Counted from the stretch's first letter, positions 43,401 through 51,373 are shown. The stretch is DNA of 64,000 nucleotides from Frigidibacter sp. (GCF_030695035.1 NZ_JAUYTT010000011.1:1-64000), one strand, 5' to 3'. Translations and numbers: made by a program. The notes: generated by a model not told the origin, from the sequence alone.

Positions 43401-43920
43401 CCGGGCGCATCCCGCGCCCGCCGCCGCCCCAGCTGGCCTTGAGCATCAGCGGGTAACCGACCGCCGCCGCCTCGGCCTTGATCGCGTCGAAATCCTCACC
43501 CAGAACTTCCGTGGCCGGGATCACCGGCACGCCGGCCTCGATCGCCACGCGGCGGGCGCTGGCCTTGTCGCCGAGGGCGCGCATGGTCTCGGCCTTCGGC
43601 CCGATGAAGGTGATGCCGGCGGCCACGCAGGCCTCGACGAAATCGGGGTTCTCGGACAGAAGGCCATAGCCGGGATGGATGGCGTCGGCGCCGGATTCTT
43701 TCGCCACCCGGATGATCTCGGGGATCGAGAGATAGGCGGCGACCGGGCCCATGCCTTCGCCGATCCGGTAGGCCTCATCCGCCTTGAAGCGGTGCAGGCT
43801 CAGCTTGTCTTCCTCGGCGTAGACGGCGACCGTCTTCTTGCCAAGCTCATTGGCGGCGCGCAGCACCCGGATGGCGATCTCGCCGCGGTTGGCGATCAGG
43901 ATCTTCTTGAACTCTGGCAT
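40474..43920 (-). CDS. pyc: Pyruvate carboxylase
   Basis: A 1148-residue biotin enzyme that makes oxaloacetate from pyruvate, bicarbonate and ATP. Order: biotin carboxylase domain (KKILIANRGEIAIRV; KASWGGGGRGM; FIEVNPRVQVEHTVTEE), carboxyltransferase barrel (TTMRDGHQSLLATR; FSVECWGGATFDVA; HFHTHDTSG), allosteric linker, and C-terminal biotinyl domain with biotinylated Lys1112 in EAMKMET. ATG 43920 starts the conserved MPEFKKILIANRGE. The divergent region with uvrD holds several TTTGCA half-sites. Confidence 0.97.
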   Translation of the reverse strand: MPEFKKILIANRGEIAIRVLRAANELGKKTVAVYAEEDKLSLHRFKADEAYRIGEGMGPVAAYLSIPEIIRVAKESGADAIHPGYGLLSENPDFVEACVAAGITFIGPKAETMRALGDKASARRVAIEAGVPVIPATEVLGEDFDAIKAEAAAVGYPLMLKASWGGGGRGMRPVNGPDELIEKVREGRREAEAAFGNGEGYLEKMILRARHVEVQILGDSHGEIYHLYERDCTVQRRNQKVVERAPAPYLTDAQRAEVCDLGRRICAHVGYECAGTVEFLMDMDSQQFYFIEVNPRVQVEHTVTEEVTGIDIVQAQIKIAEGKTLAEATGVPSQAEVRLQGHALQCRVTTEDPQNNFIPDYGRITAYRSATGMGIRLDGGTAYAGGVITRYYDSLLVKVTAWAQTPEQAIARMDRALREFRIRGVSTNIDFVINLLKHPTFLNDTYTTKFIDTTPELFDFRARADRATKILTYIADITVNGHPETAGRPKPPAEARKPRVPKLRAEPAPGTRTLLEAKGPKAVADWMSAQPQLLITDTTMRDGHQSLLATRMRSIDMIRVAPAYAANLPQLFSVECWGGATFDVAYRFLQECPWQRLRDLRARMPNVMTQMLLRASNGVGYTNYPDNVVQSFVAQAAKTGVDVFRVFDSLNWVENMRVAMDAVIEAEKVCEASICYTGDLLDPARAKYDLKYYVAMARELQDAGAHVLGLKDMAGLLKPAAARILIKALKEEVGLPIHFHTHDTSGIAGATILAAAEAGVDAVDAAMDAFSGGTSQPCLGSIVEALRNTDRDTGLDIGAIREMSNYWEAVRHQYRAFESGLEAPASEVWLHEMPGGQFTNLKAQARSLGLEDRWHEVAQTYADVNQMFGDIVKVTPSSKVVGDMALMMVAQNLSRAQVEDPATDVAFPDSVVDMMRGNLGQPPGGWPAGIARKVLKGETPSTERPGKHLPPVDLEAVRAKVSADLGGLPIDDEDLNGYLMYPKVFMDYMKRHIAYGPVRTLPTHAYLYGMTPGEEISVEIDPGKTLEIRLQTLGETTDEGEAKVFFELNGQPRVIKVPNRMVKAKTAARPKAAEGNPAHIGAPMPGSVASVAVTVGQKVNAGDLLLTIEAMKMETGIHADRAATVKAVHVVPGAQIDAKDLLVELGEA

Positions 43921-43954
43921 GGTGTCCCCCGGTGCTGCGAAAATAGGCACGGCC

Positions 43955-44049
43955 TTTCGCAAACCATCCGAGATGCCGCGGCGCAGCGCAAGAGCCGCTA
44001 CGAGGCGCTTTGCAAGATTTGCATGAGTTTCAGGGGGGATGTGCAAAGC
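43955..44049. promoter_or_regulatory. Cluster of TTTGCA/TGCAAA half-sites upstream of pyc
   Basis: TTTCGCAAA (43955-43963), TTTGCA at 44009 and 44018, and an 8-bp inverted repeat GCTTTGCA (44007-44014)/TGCAAAGC (44042-44049). Short-chain acyl-CoA regulators of the ScfR/RamB family recognise TTTGCAAA-type repeats, so this may be such an operator. The spacing is not the reported one. Confidence 0.35.
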
Positions 44050-44169
44050 AGGTCGGTGATTATCCTGCGGTTGCAAGATGTTGGGGGGCGCGAGCGACGG
44101 TGGTCGGCCTGCGCGAACATTCCAAGAACTTGACTTTTCCCCGGCCGCGAAGGGCGCTAGAGTGCGCGC

Positions 44170-46659
44170 ATGAGCCGATTTGATGAAGATGATGCCTTCG
44201 AAGGCGCCGCCGCCGCTGTTCCGCAGAGCCTGTCGCAACGGGCGATGGCGGGGGCTGCGGGCGTTCGCGGCACGGCCTATCTGGATGACCTGAACCCCGC
44301 ACAGCGCGAGGCGGCCGAGGCACTGGATGGCCCGCTGCTGATGCTGGCCGGCGCAGGCACCGGCAAGACCAAGACGCTGATGGCCCGGATCGCGAATCTG
44401 GTGGCGACGAACCGTGCGCGGCCGAACGAGATTCTGGCGGTGACCTTCACCAACAAGGCCGCGCGCGAGATGCGCGACCGGCTGGCGAATGCGCCGTTCG
44501 GGGTGCTGGAGCCGCTGCGCTGGATGGGCACGTTCCACTCAATCAGCGTGAAGATCCTTCGCCGCCATGCCGAACTGGCGGGGCTGAAGTCGAGCTTCAC
44601 GATTCTGGATACTGATGACCAGATCCGGCTGATGAAGCAGGTCATCAACGCCGCCAATATCGACGAAAAGCGCTGGCCGGCGCGGCAGTTGGCCGGGATC
44701 ATCGACGGCTGGAAGAACCGGGCGCTGACGCCGGGCAATGTGCCCAATGCCGAGGCCGCCGCGTTCGGTAATCGCGGGACGGAGCTTTACACCGCCTATC
44801 AGGACCGCCTGCGCAGCCTGAACGCCGTCGATTTCGGCGACCTGCTGCTGCATGTGGTGACGATCTTTCAGGCCCATCCGGACGTGCTGGCCCAGTATCA
44901 GCGCTGGTTCCGCTACATCCTTGTCGACGAGTATCAGGATACCAACGTCGCCCAATACCTGTGGCTGCGGCTGCTGGCGCAGGGGCACAAGAACATCTGC
45001 TGCGTGGGCGATGATGACCAGTCGATCTATGGCTGGCGCGGGGCCGAGGTGGGGAACATCCTGCGGTTCGAGAAGGATTTTCCGGGCGCCAAGGTGATCC
45101 GGCTGGAGCAGAATTACCGCTCGACCCCGCATATCCTCGCCGCCGCCTCCTCGGTGATCGCGCAGAATGCCGGGCGGCTTGGCAAGAGGCTGTGGACCGA
45201 GGAACAGGCCGGCGAGAAGGTGCGGCTGATCGGCCATTGGGATGGCGAGGAAGAGGCGCGCTGGATCGGCGAAGAGGCCGAGGCGCTGCAGCGGGGCTCG
45301 CGCCGGATGGGGCCGGTGTCGCTGAACGGGCAGGCGATTCTCGTGCGCGGAAGCAGCCAGATGCGGGCCTTCGAGGACCGCTTCCTGACCATCGGCCTGC
45401 CCTACCGCGTTGTCGGCGGCCCGCGATTCTATGAGCGGGCCGAGATCCGCGATGCGATGGCCTATTTCCGGCTGGCGGTCAGCCCCGAGGATGATCTGGC
45501 GTTTGAGCGGATCGTGAACACCCCCAAGCGCGGGCTGGGGGACAAGGCGCAGCAGGTGATCCAGATGACCGCCCGCGCCGATGGCACCAGCCTGCTGGAG
45601 GGCGCGCGCTATGCGGTCGCCGCTGGCAAGCTTGGCGGCAAGGGCGCGGCCGAACTGCGGCGGTTCGTGGAGAATGTGGACCGCTGGCACAAGGCGATTG
45701 CCGCGGCGAGCCCGGCAACGGCGCGCAGCCCGGCGGATGATGATGACGAGCTGATCGAGCTGGAGGACGCCTCGGTTCCGCCCGCGCATGACCATTCCCA
45801 TGTGCGGCTGGCCGAGGAGATTCTGGAGGATTCGGGCTACATCGCCATGTGGCAGAACGACAAGACGCCCGAGGCGGCGGGGCGGCTGGAGAACCTCAAG
45901 GAGCTGGTCAAGGCGCTGGAGCAGTTCGACAATCTGCAAGGCTTCCTCGAGCATGTGGCGCTGATCCTCGACAATTCCTCGGAGGAGGAATCGGAGAAGA
46001 TCACCATCATGACCCTGCACGCCGCCAAGGGGCTGGAGTTTCCGGTGGTGTTCCTGCCGGGCTGGGAGGACGGGTTGTTCCCCAGCCAGCGGTCGATGGA
46101 TGAAAGCGGGCAGAAAGGGCTCGAGGAGGAGCGGCGGCTGGCCTATGTCGGCATCACCCGCGCCGAGGAGCTGTGCACGATTTCCTTTGCCGGCAACCGG
46201 CAGGTCTATGGCCGCTGGCAAAGCCAGATGCCCTCGCGCTTCATCGACGAATTGCCCGAGGCGGATGTCGAGGTGCTGACGCCGCCGGGGCTTTATGGCG
46301 GCGGCTATGGCGCGGCGGCGGGGTTTGGTAGCAGCGCGGGCGGGTCATCGGGCGGCTCTTCGGTCGAGGCGCGGGCGGCGAAGGCCGATGTCTACAACTC
46401 GCCGGGTTGGCGGCGGCTGCAGGACCGGGCGGGGAGCCGGCCCGTGAGCCAGCCGCGCGAATCGCGGCATACGGTGATCGATCTGGATGCGGTTTCGGCC
46501 TTCGACATCGGCGACCGGGTGTTCCACCAGAAGTTCGGCTATGGCGTGGTGCAAGAGATCGAAGGCGACAAGCTGGCGGTGGCGTTCGGGACCGGGGTCA
46601 AGAAGATCGTCGCAGGATTCGTGGTGGCGGCTGCCGATGCGGATGACGTGCCGTTCTGA
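44170..46659 (+). CDS. UvrD/PcrA-type ATP-dependent DNA helicase
   Basis: An 829-residue superfamily 1 3'-to-5' helicase for nucleotide excision and mismatch repair and for removing stalled polymerase. Walker A AGAGTGKTKT is at residues 60-69, motif II DEYQD starts at Asp253, QSIYGWRGAE is motif III, and TLHAAKGLEFPVVFL is motif V. The C-terminus has a Tudor-like RNAP-interaction domain (VFHQKFGYGVVQEIEGDKL), as in PcrA. An unusual N-terminal extension of about 40 residues precedes LNPAQREA. Confidence 0.95.
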   Translation: MSRFDEDDAFEGAAAAVPQSLSQRAMAGAAGVRGTAYLDDLNPAQREAAEALDGPLLMLAGAGTGKTKTLMARIANLVATNRARPNEILAVTFTNKAAREMRDRLANAPFGVLEPLRWMGTFHSISVKILRRHAELAGLKSSFTILDTDDQIRLMKQVINAANIDEKRWPARQLAGIIDGWKNRALTPGNVPNAEAAAFGNRGTELYTAYQDRLRSLNAVDFGDLLLHVVTIFQAHPDVLAQYQRWFRYILVDEYQDTNVAQYLWLRLLAQGHKNICCVGDDDQSIYGWRGAEVGNILRFEKDFPGAKVIRLEQNYRSTPHILAAASSVIAQNAGRLGKRLWTEEQAGEKVRLIGHWDGEEEARWIGEEAEALQRGSRRMGPVSLNGQAILVRGSSQMRAFEDRFLTIGLPYRVVGGPRFYERAEIRDAMAYFRLAVSPEDDLAFERIVNTPKRGLGDKAQQVIQMTARADGTSLLEGARYAVAAGKLGGKGAAELRRFVENVDRWHKAIAAASPATARSPADDDDELIELEDASVPPAHDHSHVRLAEEILEDSGYIAMWQNDKTPEAAGRLENLKELVKALEQFDNLQGFLEHVALILDNSSEEESEKITIMTLHAAKGLEFPVVFLPGWEDGLFPSQRSMDESGQKGLEEERRLAYVGITRAEELCTISFAGNRQVYGRWQSQMPSRFIDELPEADVEVLTPPGLYGGGYGAAAGFGSSAGGSSGGSSVEARAAKADVYNSPGWRRLQDRAGSRPVSQPRESRHTVIDLDAVSAFDIGDRVFHQKFGYGVVQEIEGDKLAVAFGTGVKKIVAGFVVAAADADDVPF

Positions 46660-46713
46660 GGAACTCTTGCCCGGGCGCGCGGGTTTCTTCCGTTGAAACG
46701 GAAGGAGACCGCG

Positions 46714-46974
46714 ATGACATCCAAGACAACGCGTGACCATGACACGATTCGCAACTGGGCCGAGGCGCGGGGCGGCCGGCCCTCCCGCGTAGAGGGCGAC
46801 GGCAATGGCGGGCTGCTGCGACTGGATTTCGGCGAGCCCGAAGAGGCGCTGGAAGAGATCAGCTGGGAGGAGTTCTTTGCGATCTTCGATGATCGGGAAC
46901 TCGAGTTCATCTATGAGGACCATCTTGCCTCGGGCGAGGAAAGCCAAGTCAACAGGTTCATCCGTACGGACTGA
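46714..46974 (+). CDS. Small conserved protein, unknown function
   Basis: An 86-residue acidic cytoplasmic protein: TTRDHDTIRNWAEARGGRP at the N-terminus and ALEEISWEEFFAIFDDRELEF in the middle. I know similar short proteins in alphaproteobacteria, sometimes misnamed 1,4-alpha-glucan branching enzyme; no function is established. AAGGAG sits 6 nt before the ATG at 46714. Confidence 0.82.
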   Translation: MTSKTTRDHDTIRNWAEARGGRPSRVEGDGNGGLLRLDFGEPEEALEEISWEEFFAIFDDRELEFIYEDHLASGEESQVNRFIRTD

Positions 46975-46988
46975 AGTCGATTCGGCTG

Positions 46989-47023
46989 AAAGCGGCGGCG
47001 CGGGTTACACCGGCCGCCGCTTT
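46989..47023. terminator. Bidirectional hairpin between convergent genes
   Basis: AAAGCGGCGGC (46989-46999) pairs with GCCGCCGCTTT (47013-47023). It overlaps the last codons of the BenE-type gene. The stem itself supplies the short A and T tracts. Confidence 0.55.
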
Positions 47024-48159
47024 GCCTTGTCCAGCGCATGGACGACCAGCCCGGCGATCAGCCCCCAGAAGGCCGCGCCGATGCCGAAGACGGCAACCCC
47101 GGACGCGGTGACGATCAGCGTGGTGCCGGCGGCGAAGCGGGTGTCCATCGCGGCAAAGGCGGCGCTGGCCGCGCCAAGGAAGGGCGCGATCAGCGCGAGG
47201 CCGGCGATGGTGGCGACGAGGGCGGCGGGCATGGCGCCGATCAAGGCCAGGATCACCGGGCCGAACAGGCCAAGCGCCACCCAGATCCCGGCATAGACCA
47301 GCCCCACCTTCCAGCGCTGCGTCCGGTCGGGATGGACGTCGTCGCCGAGGCAGATCGCTGCGGTGATTGCGGCCATGCTGATGGTATGGGCGCCGAAGAA
47401 GGCGGTGAGCGCCGAGAGCCCGCCTGTCACCGTCAGCGCCTGCCGCACCGGGGGCGTGTAGCCGGCGGCGCGCAGAACGGCGAATCCGGGCAGGTTCTGC
47501 GAAGCCATCGTGACAAGGTAGAGCGGCAGGCCGAGGCCGATCAGCGCGCCGATGTCGAAATCGGGCGCGATGAAGGTCAGGCGCGGCAGGGTGAAGGTGA
47601 GATCGGGCAGCGCCGCGGCGCCGGGCAGGGCGAAGCTGAGGATCAGCCCGGTCGCCAATGCTGCCAGCACCGCTTGGGCCGGGCTGAACAGGCGCACGCC
47701 GAGGAAGACTGCGACCACCGGCAGGATCAGCGCGGGTGCGGCGGCGGCATGGCCGGGGACGGCGAGGCAGAAGGGCAGCAGCACGCCGGCCAGCATTGCG
47801 GCGGCCACGGCATCGGGCAGCGCGGCGATCATCCGGCCGAGCGGGCGGAGGCCTCCGGTCAGCGCGATCAGCAGGCCGGCGAAGACGAAGGCGGCAACGG
47901 CCTCGGCCATACTCAGCCCCTGCGAGGCGGCGACGAGCGCGGCGCCGGGGGTGGACCAGGCCAGCACGATGGGTATCCGTGCCCTGAGGCTTAGAAAAGC
48001 TGAGCCTGCGGCCTTGGCAAGGCAGATGGCGAAAATCCAGGAGCCGGTTTGTTCGGGGGTTGCGCCCACGGCCTGCGCGGCGGCGAGCAGCAGGGCGATG
48101 GTGCTGCCATAGCCGACAAGCGCCGCGACCAGCGCCGCCGAAAAGAGGGAAATCCGCAT
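47005..48159 (-). CDS. BenE-family benzoate/H+ symporter-like transporter
   Basis: A 384-residue inner-membrane protein with about eleven to twelve helices. Family landmarks are VGYGSTIALLLAAAQAVGAT, RIPIVLAWSTPGAAL, MASQNLPGFAVLRAAGY and FGAHTISMAAITAAI. BenE proteins import benzoate or related substrates; no aromatic-degradation genes are near, so the true substrate is open. Start ATG 48159. Confidence 0.9.
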   Translation of the reverse strand: MRISLFSAALVAALVGYGSTIALLLAAAQAVGATPEQTGSWIFAICLAKAAGSAFLSLRARIPIVLAWSTPGAALVAASQGLSMAEAVAAFVFAGLLIALTGGLRPLGRMIAALPDAVAAAMLAGVLLPFCLAVPGHAAAAPALILPVVAVFLGVRLFSPAQAVLAALATGLILSFALPGAAALPDLTFTLPRLTFIAPDFDIGALIGLGLPLYLVTMASQNLPGFAVLRAAGYTPPVRQALTVTGGLSALTAFFGAHTISMAAITAAICLGDDVHPDRTQRWKVGLVYAGIWVALGLFGPVILALIGAMPAALVATIAGLALIAPFLGAASAAFAAMDTRFAAGTTLIVTASGVAVFGIGAAFWGLIAGLVVHALDKAKRRPV

Positions 48160-48280
48160 GGTGATCCGTGCCTGCCGCGAGTTGCGGCGGACTATGCGGC
48201 GGGGGGAATGCGGCGGCAAGGGGTGGGGGCTGGGTTGGAGGGGGAAGGGAGGAACTGCCGCTTGGCGTCCCGTTTGCATC

Positions 48281-48500
48281 GCTCTCCTTGGCGAAGGCCA
48301 TCGCCTTCGCCACGCGGTGCCATGTCCAATTGCACCGGACGGGCCCCCAAAGGGCCCGGCCAGCGCCCGCCCCGCCCCTGGCGGGCGCTTCTCGCCCGCC
48401 AGGTCGGGCGCTGGCCTCATTCGGTTTCGCGTTGCCATCGGCTCCGGGCGATGCGCCGCGCACGGGCGGGGGCGAGGCAGTGCCTCGCCTTGTCCCGCCC
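48281..48500 (-). repeat. Multi-hairpin intergenic repeat of about 210 bp, copy B
   Basis: Read on the minus strand it aligns over its length with 22564-22772: palindrome GGCGAGGCA-C-TGCCTCGCC (48471-48489), the block TGAGGCCAG, a stem GGCGGGCGAGAAGCGCCCGCC, GGGCGGGCGCTGGCCGGGCCC, and the end GTGGCGAAGGCGATGGCCTT. It lies between the BenE-type gene and the CcsR array. Confidence 0.85.
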
Positions 48501-48594
48501 GAATACAGCGTTCCGAGGTTGATAGGCGCCCGTGGGACAACCTGCGGCATGAGCGCCGCCAGATATTTCGGTGAAATCGGCAATCCTCAAAAAC

Positions 48595-48634
48595 GAACGG
48601 CGGTGCCCAGGGAGGAGGAGGGGCACCGCCGTTC
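48595..48634 (-). terminator. CcsR hairpin 10, terminator of the array
   Basis: On the minus strand a perfect 13-bp stem GAACGGCGGTGCC/GGCACCGCCGTTC encloses a loop with CCTCCTCCTCCCTG and is followed by GTTTTTG. It is the last and strongest hairpin of the array and looks like the Rho-independent end of the transcript. Confidence 0.8.
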
Positions 48635-49162
48635 TTAACGCCGACCCCAGGGAGGAGGAGGGGGCCTTCGTATGCTTGGTGAAGGGAGCAGTGGCGCCTC
48701 AGGGAGGAGGAGGAGGCGCCACTGTCCTTCACAACGTCCAGCCCAGGGAGGAGGAGGGGCCGGCCGTATCTTCTTGTGAAGGGGAGCGGTGGCGCCTCAG
48801 GGAGGAGGAGGAAGCGCCACCGTCCTTCACAACGTCCGGCCCAGGGAGGAGGAGGGGCCGTTCGTATTCAGGTAGGCCCGAAGGCCCGAATTTCGTGGGC
48901 CCCTGCGGGCCCGTTCAGCTTTTGGGCCCTGCGGGCCCGGGGTTCCGGTTTCGAAGAGCGGCGGCCCCAGGGAGGAGGAGGGGGCCGCCGCCTTCATAAC
49001 GAGGCCCTCAGGGAGGAGGAGGAGAGCCATCGTATGCCGGGTGAACCTTCCGGTCCGTTAACATCGGACCTTGCGGTCCTTGGTATCTGGTGCGGCGACC
49101 CCAGGGAGGAGGAGGGGGTCGCCGCAGATTTCCGAGGCTCAGGGAGGAGGAGGAGCCTCAGG
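48595..49162 (-). ncRNA. CcsR/'Cuckoo' small-RNA array, ten CCTCCTCCC loops
   Basis: On the minus strand, downstream of the DUF1127 gene, the 14-mer CCTCCTCCTCCCTG occurs ten times (plus-strand starts 48608, 48648, 48700, 48744, 48798, 48842, 48968, 49009, 49102, 49140). Most copies form the loop of a hairpin with its own, different stem: 13 bp at the end, 11 bp plus a 7-bp outer arm at 48679-48732, 11 bp at 49091-49126, 10 bp at 48958-48991. Copies at 48648 and 48744 have only short stems. This matches the CcsR family of R. sphaeroides, in which each sRNA has two such loops, so about five sRNAs are expected. Confidence 0.85.
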
Positions 49163-49170
49163 AAAGCGAA

Positions 49171-49392
49171 TTACTTCTCGGTGCCGTAGGCAGCTTCGGC
49201 TGCCACGCGGGTGATCATCGAGCGGTTGATGCCGAGATCGGCCAGCTCGCGGCCCGAGAGGGCCTGCAGTTCCGACAGGGTCTGACGGAACACCTTGCGG
49301 CGCTGCCGTGCGTCCTGCACGTTCTTGAAGAAAGCAGCGATGCGGTCGGCGAAGCCGTGCTCGATGCTGCGGATGTCATTTGCGAAAGCCAT
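49171..49392 (-). CDS. DUF1127 protein, CcaF1-like RNA-binding protein
   Basis: A 73-residue protein. The DUF1127 core FRQTLSELQALSGRELADLGINRSMI occupies residues 36-61; a helical N-terminus and a short tail complete it. In R. sphaeroides the equivalent small protein CcaF1 binds RNA and helps mature the CcsR sRNAs encoded just downstream, the same arrangement as here. A weak promoter-like TTGTGC-N17-CATTTT lies at 49446-49474 on the minus strand. Stress-sigma control is likely by analogy but not proven by sequence. Confidence 0.88.
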   Translation of the reverse strand: MAFANDIRSIEHGFADRIAAFFKNVQDARQRRKVFRQTLSELQALSGRELADLGINRSMITRVAAEAAYGTEK

Positions 49393-49653
49393 TTGCTCTG
49401 CCTCGGTTAGTATTCAGGTCAGCGCCGTGTTGCGCCGTTGAGATGAAAATGGACCCTATGCTGCAGCTGCACAATCCCCCACGCCCTCAATGCCGCCATG
49501 CGGAAAATGCATATCGCATGCTGACCTAATATTTAGCGCAAACATGGCATCTGCCGCATTTCACAGCGCTTTGAGGAGGCATTAGGGTGGTTTGGCTTGC
49601 CCTTGCTGGCAGGGATGCCACAGTGCCCGCCGAAACGTCCCGGAGGCCGTAAA

Positions 49654-50748
49654 ATGACCGTTACCAAAGACACCGTCCTTGCCGCGCTTGCCCGCATCCG
49701 CCTGCCCTCGGGCCGCGATCTTGTGGCCGAGGATATGGTGCGCGCGTTGCAGATCGAGGGCGACTCGCGGGGGGACTCGGTGAGATTCGTGCTTGAGGCG
49801 CCCTCGCCCGAGGCTGCGCGCGGTATGGAATCGGTGCGGGCCGCGGCGGAAGCGGCGGTGCGGGCGATCCCGGGGGTGGCTCAGGTGTCGGTCGTGCTGA
49901 CGGCGCATGGGCCGGCAGCGAAGGCGCCCCCTCCAAGCCTGAAGATTGGCGGCCACCCCACGCCGCAGGCGCCCGGCCAGACCGGGCCGCAGCGGGTGGC
50001 GGGGATCGACCGGATCCTGGCCATCGCCTCGGGCAAGGGCGGGGTCGGCAAATCGACCGTCTCCTCGAACCTCGCGGTGGCGCTGGCGCGGGCGGGGCGG
50101 CGGGTCGGGCTGCTGGATGCCGATATATACGGTCCCTCGCAGCCGCGGATGATGGGCGTTTCCGGCCGCCCGGAATCGCCCGATGGCAAGACGATGATCC
50201 CCCTGCACGCGCATGGGGTGACGGTGATGTCGATCGGGCTGCTGCTGAAAGAGGGTGAGGCGGTGGTCTGGCGCGGGCCGATGCTGATGGGCGCGTTGCA
50301 GCAGTTGCTGGGGCAGGTGGCCTGGGGCGAGCTCGACGTGCTGATCGTCGATCTGCCGCCTGGCACCGGCGATGTGCAGCTGACGCTGTGCCAGCGCACG
50401 CATCTGACCGGGGCGGTGGTGGTGTCGACCCCGCAGGACGTGGCGCTGCTGGATGCGCGGCGGGCCATCGACATGTTCGCCAAGCTCAAGACCCCGGTGC
50501 TGGGGCTGATCGAGAACATGTCCTCTTATATCTGTCCGAACTGCGGGCATGAGGCGCATATCTTCGGCCATGGCGGGGTGCGGGCCGAGGCGGCGAAGCT
50601 GGGCCTGCCGTTCCTGGGGGAGATTCCCCTCAGCCTCGACGTGCGGCTGGCCGGCGATGCCGGCACACCCATTGCCGCGGGCGAGGGGCCGATTGCCGAG
50701 GCCTATGCCACGCTGGCGCAGCGGTTGATCGACGGCGGGATGGCCTGA
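49654..50748 (+). CDS. Mrp/ApbC iron-sulfur cluster carrier ATPase
   Basis: A 364-residue P-loop ATPase of the Mrp/NBP35 family. An N-terminal DUF59-like domain ([27 protein letters not shown]) is followed by the deviant Walker [10 protein letters not shown] (residues 127-135), [23 protein letters not shown], and the cluster-binding pair Cys294/Cys297 in YICPNCGHE. It carries Fe-S clusters to apoproteins. Start ATG 49654. Confidence 0.94.
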   Translation: MTVTKDTVLAALARIRLPSGRDLVAEDMVRALQIEGDSRGDSVRFVLEAPSPEAARGMESVRAAAEAAVRAIPGVAQVSVVLTAHGPAAKAPPPSLKIGGHPTPQAPGQTGPQRVAGIDRILAIASGKGGVGKSTVSSNLAVALARAGRRVGLLDADIYGPSQPRMMGVSGRPESPDGKTMIPLHAHGVTVMSIGLLLKEGEAVVWRGPMLMGALQQLLGQVAWGELDVLIVDLPPGTGDVQLTLCQRTHLTGAVVVSTPQDVALLDARRAIDMFAKLKTPVLGLIENMSSYICPNCGHEAHIFGHGGVRAEAAKLGLPFLGEIPLSLDVRLAGDAGTPIAAGEGPIAEAYATLAQRLIDGGMA

Positions 50749-50827
50749 ACCGGGCCTGAAAGGCGCGCCTGCCGGGATTGCATGGGCGGGGCGACGGCAG
50801 TTTAACGGGATTATGGGAAATCATGGG

Positions 50828-50856
50828 CGGCGGTCGGGATTCGGCCGCCGTTTCGA
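50828..50856 (+). terminator. Terminator after the Mrp-type gene
   Basis: CGGCGG (50828-50833) pairs with CCGCCG (50845-50850), followed by TTTCG. Beyond it, 50857-51095 shows no gene or RNA structure I can name. Confidence 0.5.
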
Positions 50857-51109
50857 ATCACCGGCGCGTGAATCGCTGTGATATTGGCGGAACATTTCGT
50901 GATCATTAGCGGTGGCACGGAAGCTGGTCGGCCGGTCGGGTTCCGGAGCGCATTTTTTTCGGGAATTGGTGGAGCAGGGCGGGACGTCAAGCCTGGCGCC
51001 GGAATGTCCATATCTGGTGTGTATGTTCCAGAAAATGTCTATATGGGCTTCGATCCCGAGGCGGGCCTTGCCCTTCTCCGGGGCTCGTCCCTGTATCCAC
51101 TCCATCCGG

Positions 51110-51154
51110 TCCCAGAATTACCTGTTGATTACCATGAAGTCCCATGTCATCCCT
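51110..51154 (-). promoter_or_regulatory. MraZ-like operator: five boxes at 10-bp steps
   Basis: On the minus strand, GGGA-type pentamers occur at exact 10-bp intervals: AGGGA (51150), TGGGA (51140), TGGTA (51130), a weak CAGGT (51120), and TGGGA (51110). MraZ of E. coli binds three TGGGN boxes separated by 5 nt, the same geometry. The boxes cover the predicted UpsM/dcw promoter, fitting autorepression by MraZ. Confidence 0.5.
51125..51153 (+). promoter_or_regulatory. Candidate UpsM/dcw promoter
   Basis: TTGATT (51125-51130), a 17-nt spacer and CATCCC (51148-51153). The -10 is weak and lacks the final T, like the tRNA-Tyr promoter (TATCCC). The predicted start near 51159 gives an RNA of about 207-215 nt to the terminator. 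Confidence 0.45.
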
Positions 51155-51158
51155 GTTC

Positions 51159-51373
51159 ACAAGATGAACACGAGTAAGAGGCACCAAGACCTCAAATCGG
51201 CGAAAAGAAGTGCAGGTTTCATACAGGCGCTCGAGTTTATCGAAGACCAAAGAGATCCGGCGCGCGGGCGAGCAGACATCCCCCCAGGTGGCGCGCGTAG
51301 CCGGACATACCCAGTGATGGGACGAGGGGCGGCGGACCGGGCAGTGGCAGCAGCCCGGTCCGCCGTTGTCTTT
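51159..51373 (+). ncRNA. UpsM-like small RNA from the mraZ leader
   Basis: In R. sphaeroides UpsM is an sRNA of about 206 nt made from the 5' UTR of the dcw cluster by termination before mraZ. Here a very strong terminator sits about 75 nt before mraZ, and a promoter-like site lies about 206 nt upstream of the hairpin's end. No reading frame in the segment is convincing. Read-through would feed mraZ. Confidence 0.6.
51331..51373 (+). terminator. Strong terminator upstream of mraZ
   Basis: A perfect 12-bp stem GGCGGACCGGGC (51331-51342)/GCCCGGTCCGCC (51353-51364) over a 10-nt loop, followed by GTTGTCTTT. It would end most transcripts before mraZ. Confidence 0.9.

Noticed and set aside
40024-44133. 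A 1369-codon open frame antisense to pyruvate carboxylase
   Set aside because: High-GC shadow frame of a well-conserved gene; its translation is low-complexity (His, Asp, Gly, Leu rich) and resembles no family.
48571-48999. Open frame of 142 codons across the hairpin array on the plus strand
   Set aside because: It merely translates the repeated GGAGGAGGAGG into Gly/Glu runs, has no ribosome-binding logic, and lies antisense to the sRNA array.
48595-49162. Repeated 14-mer at fairly regular spacing, possibly a CRISPR array
   Set aside because: The repeats are too short and sit as hairpin loops with varying complementary stems; spacing is irregular (38-126 nt) and no cas gene is present.
50814-50838. 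TGGGA-N5-TGGGC-N5-TCGGG, another possible MraZ operator
   Set aside because: It lies about 600 bp from mraZ, overlaps the terminator hairpin of the Mrp-type gene, and the third box deviates. The boxes at 51110-51154 fit better.
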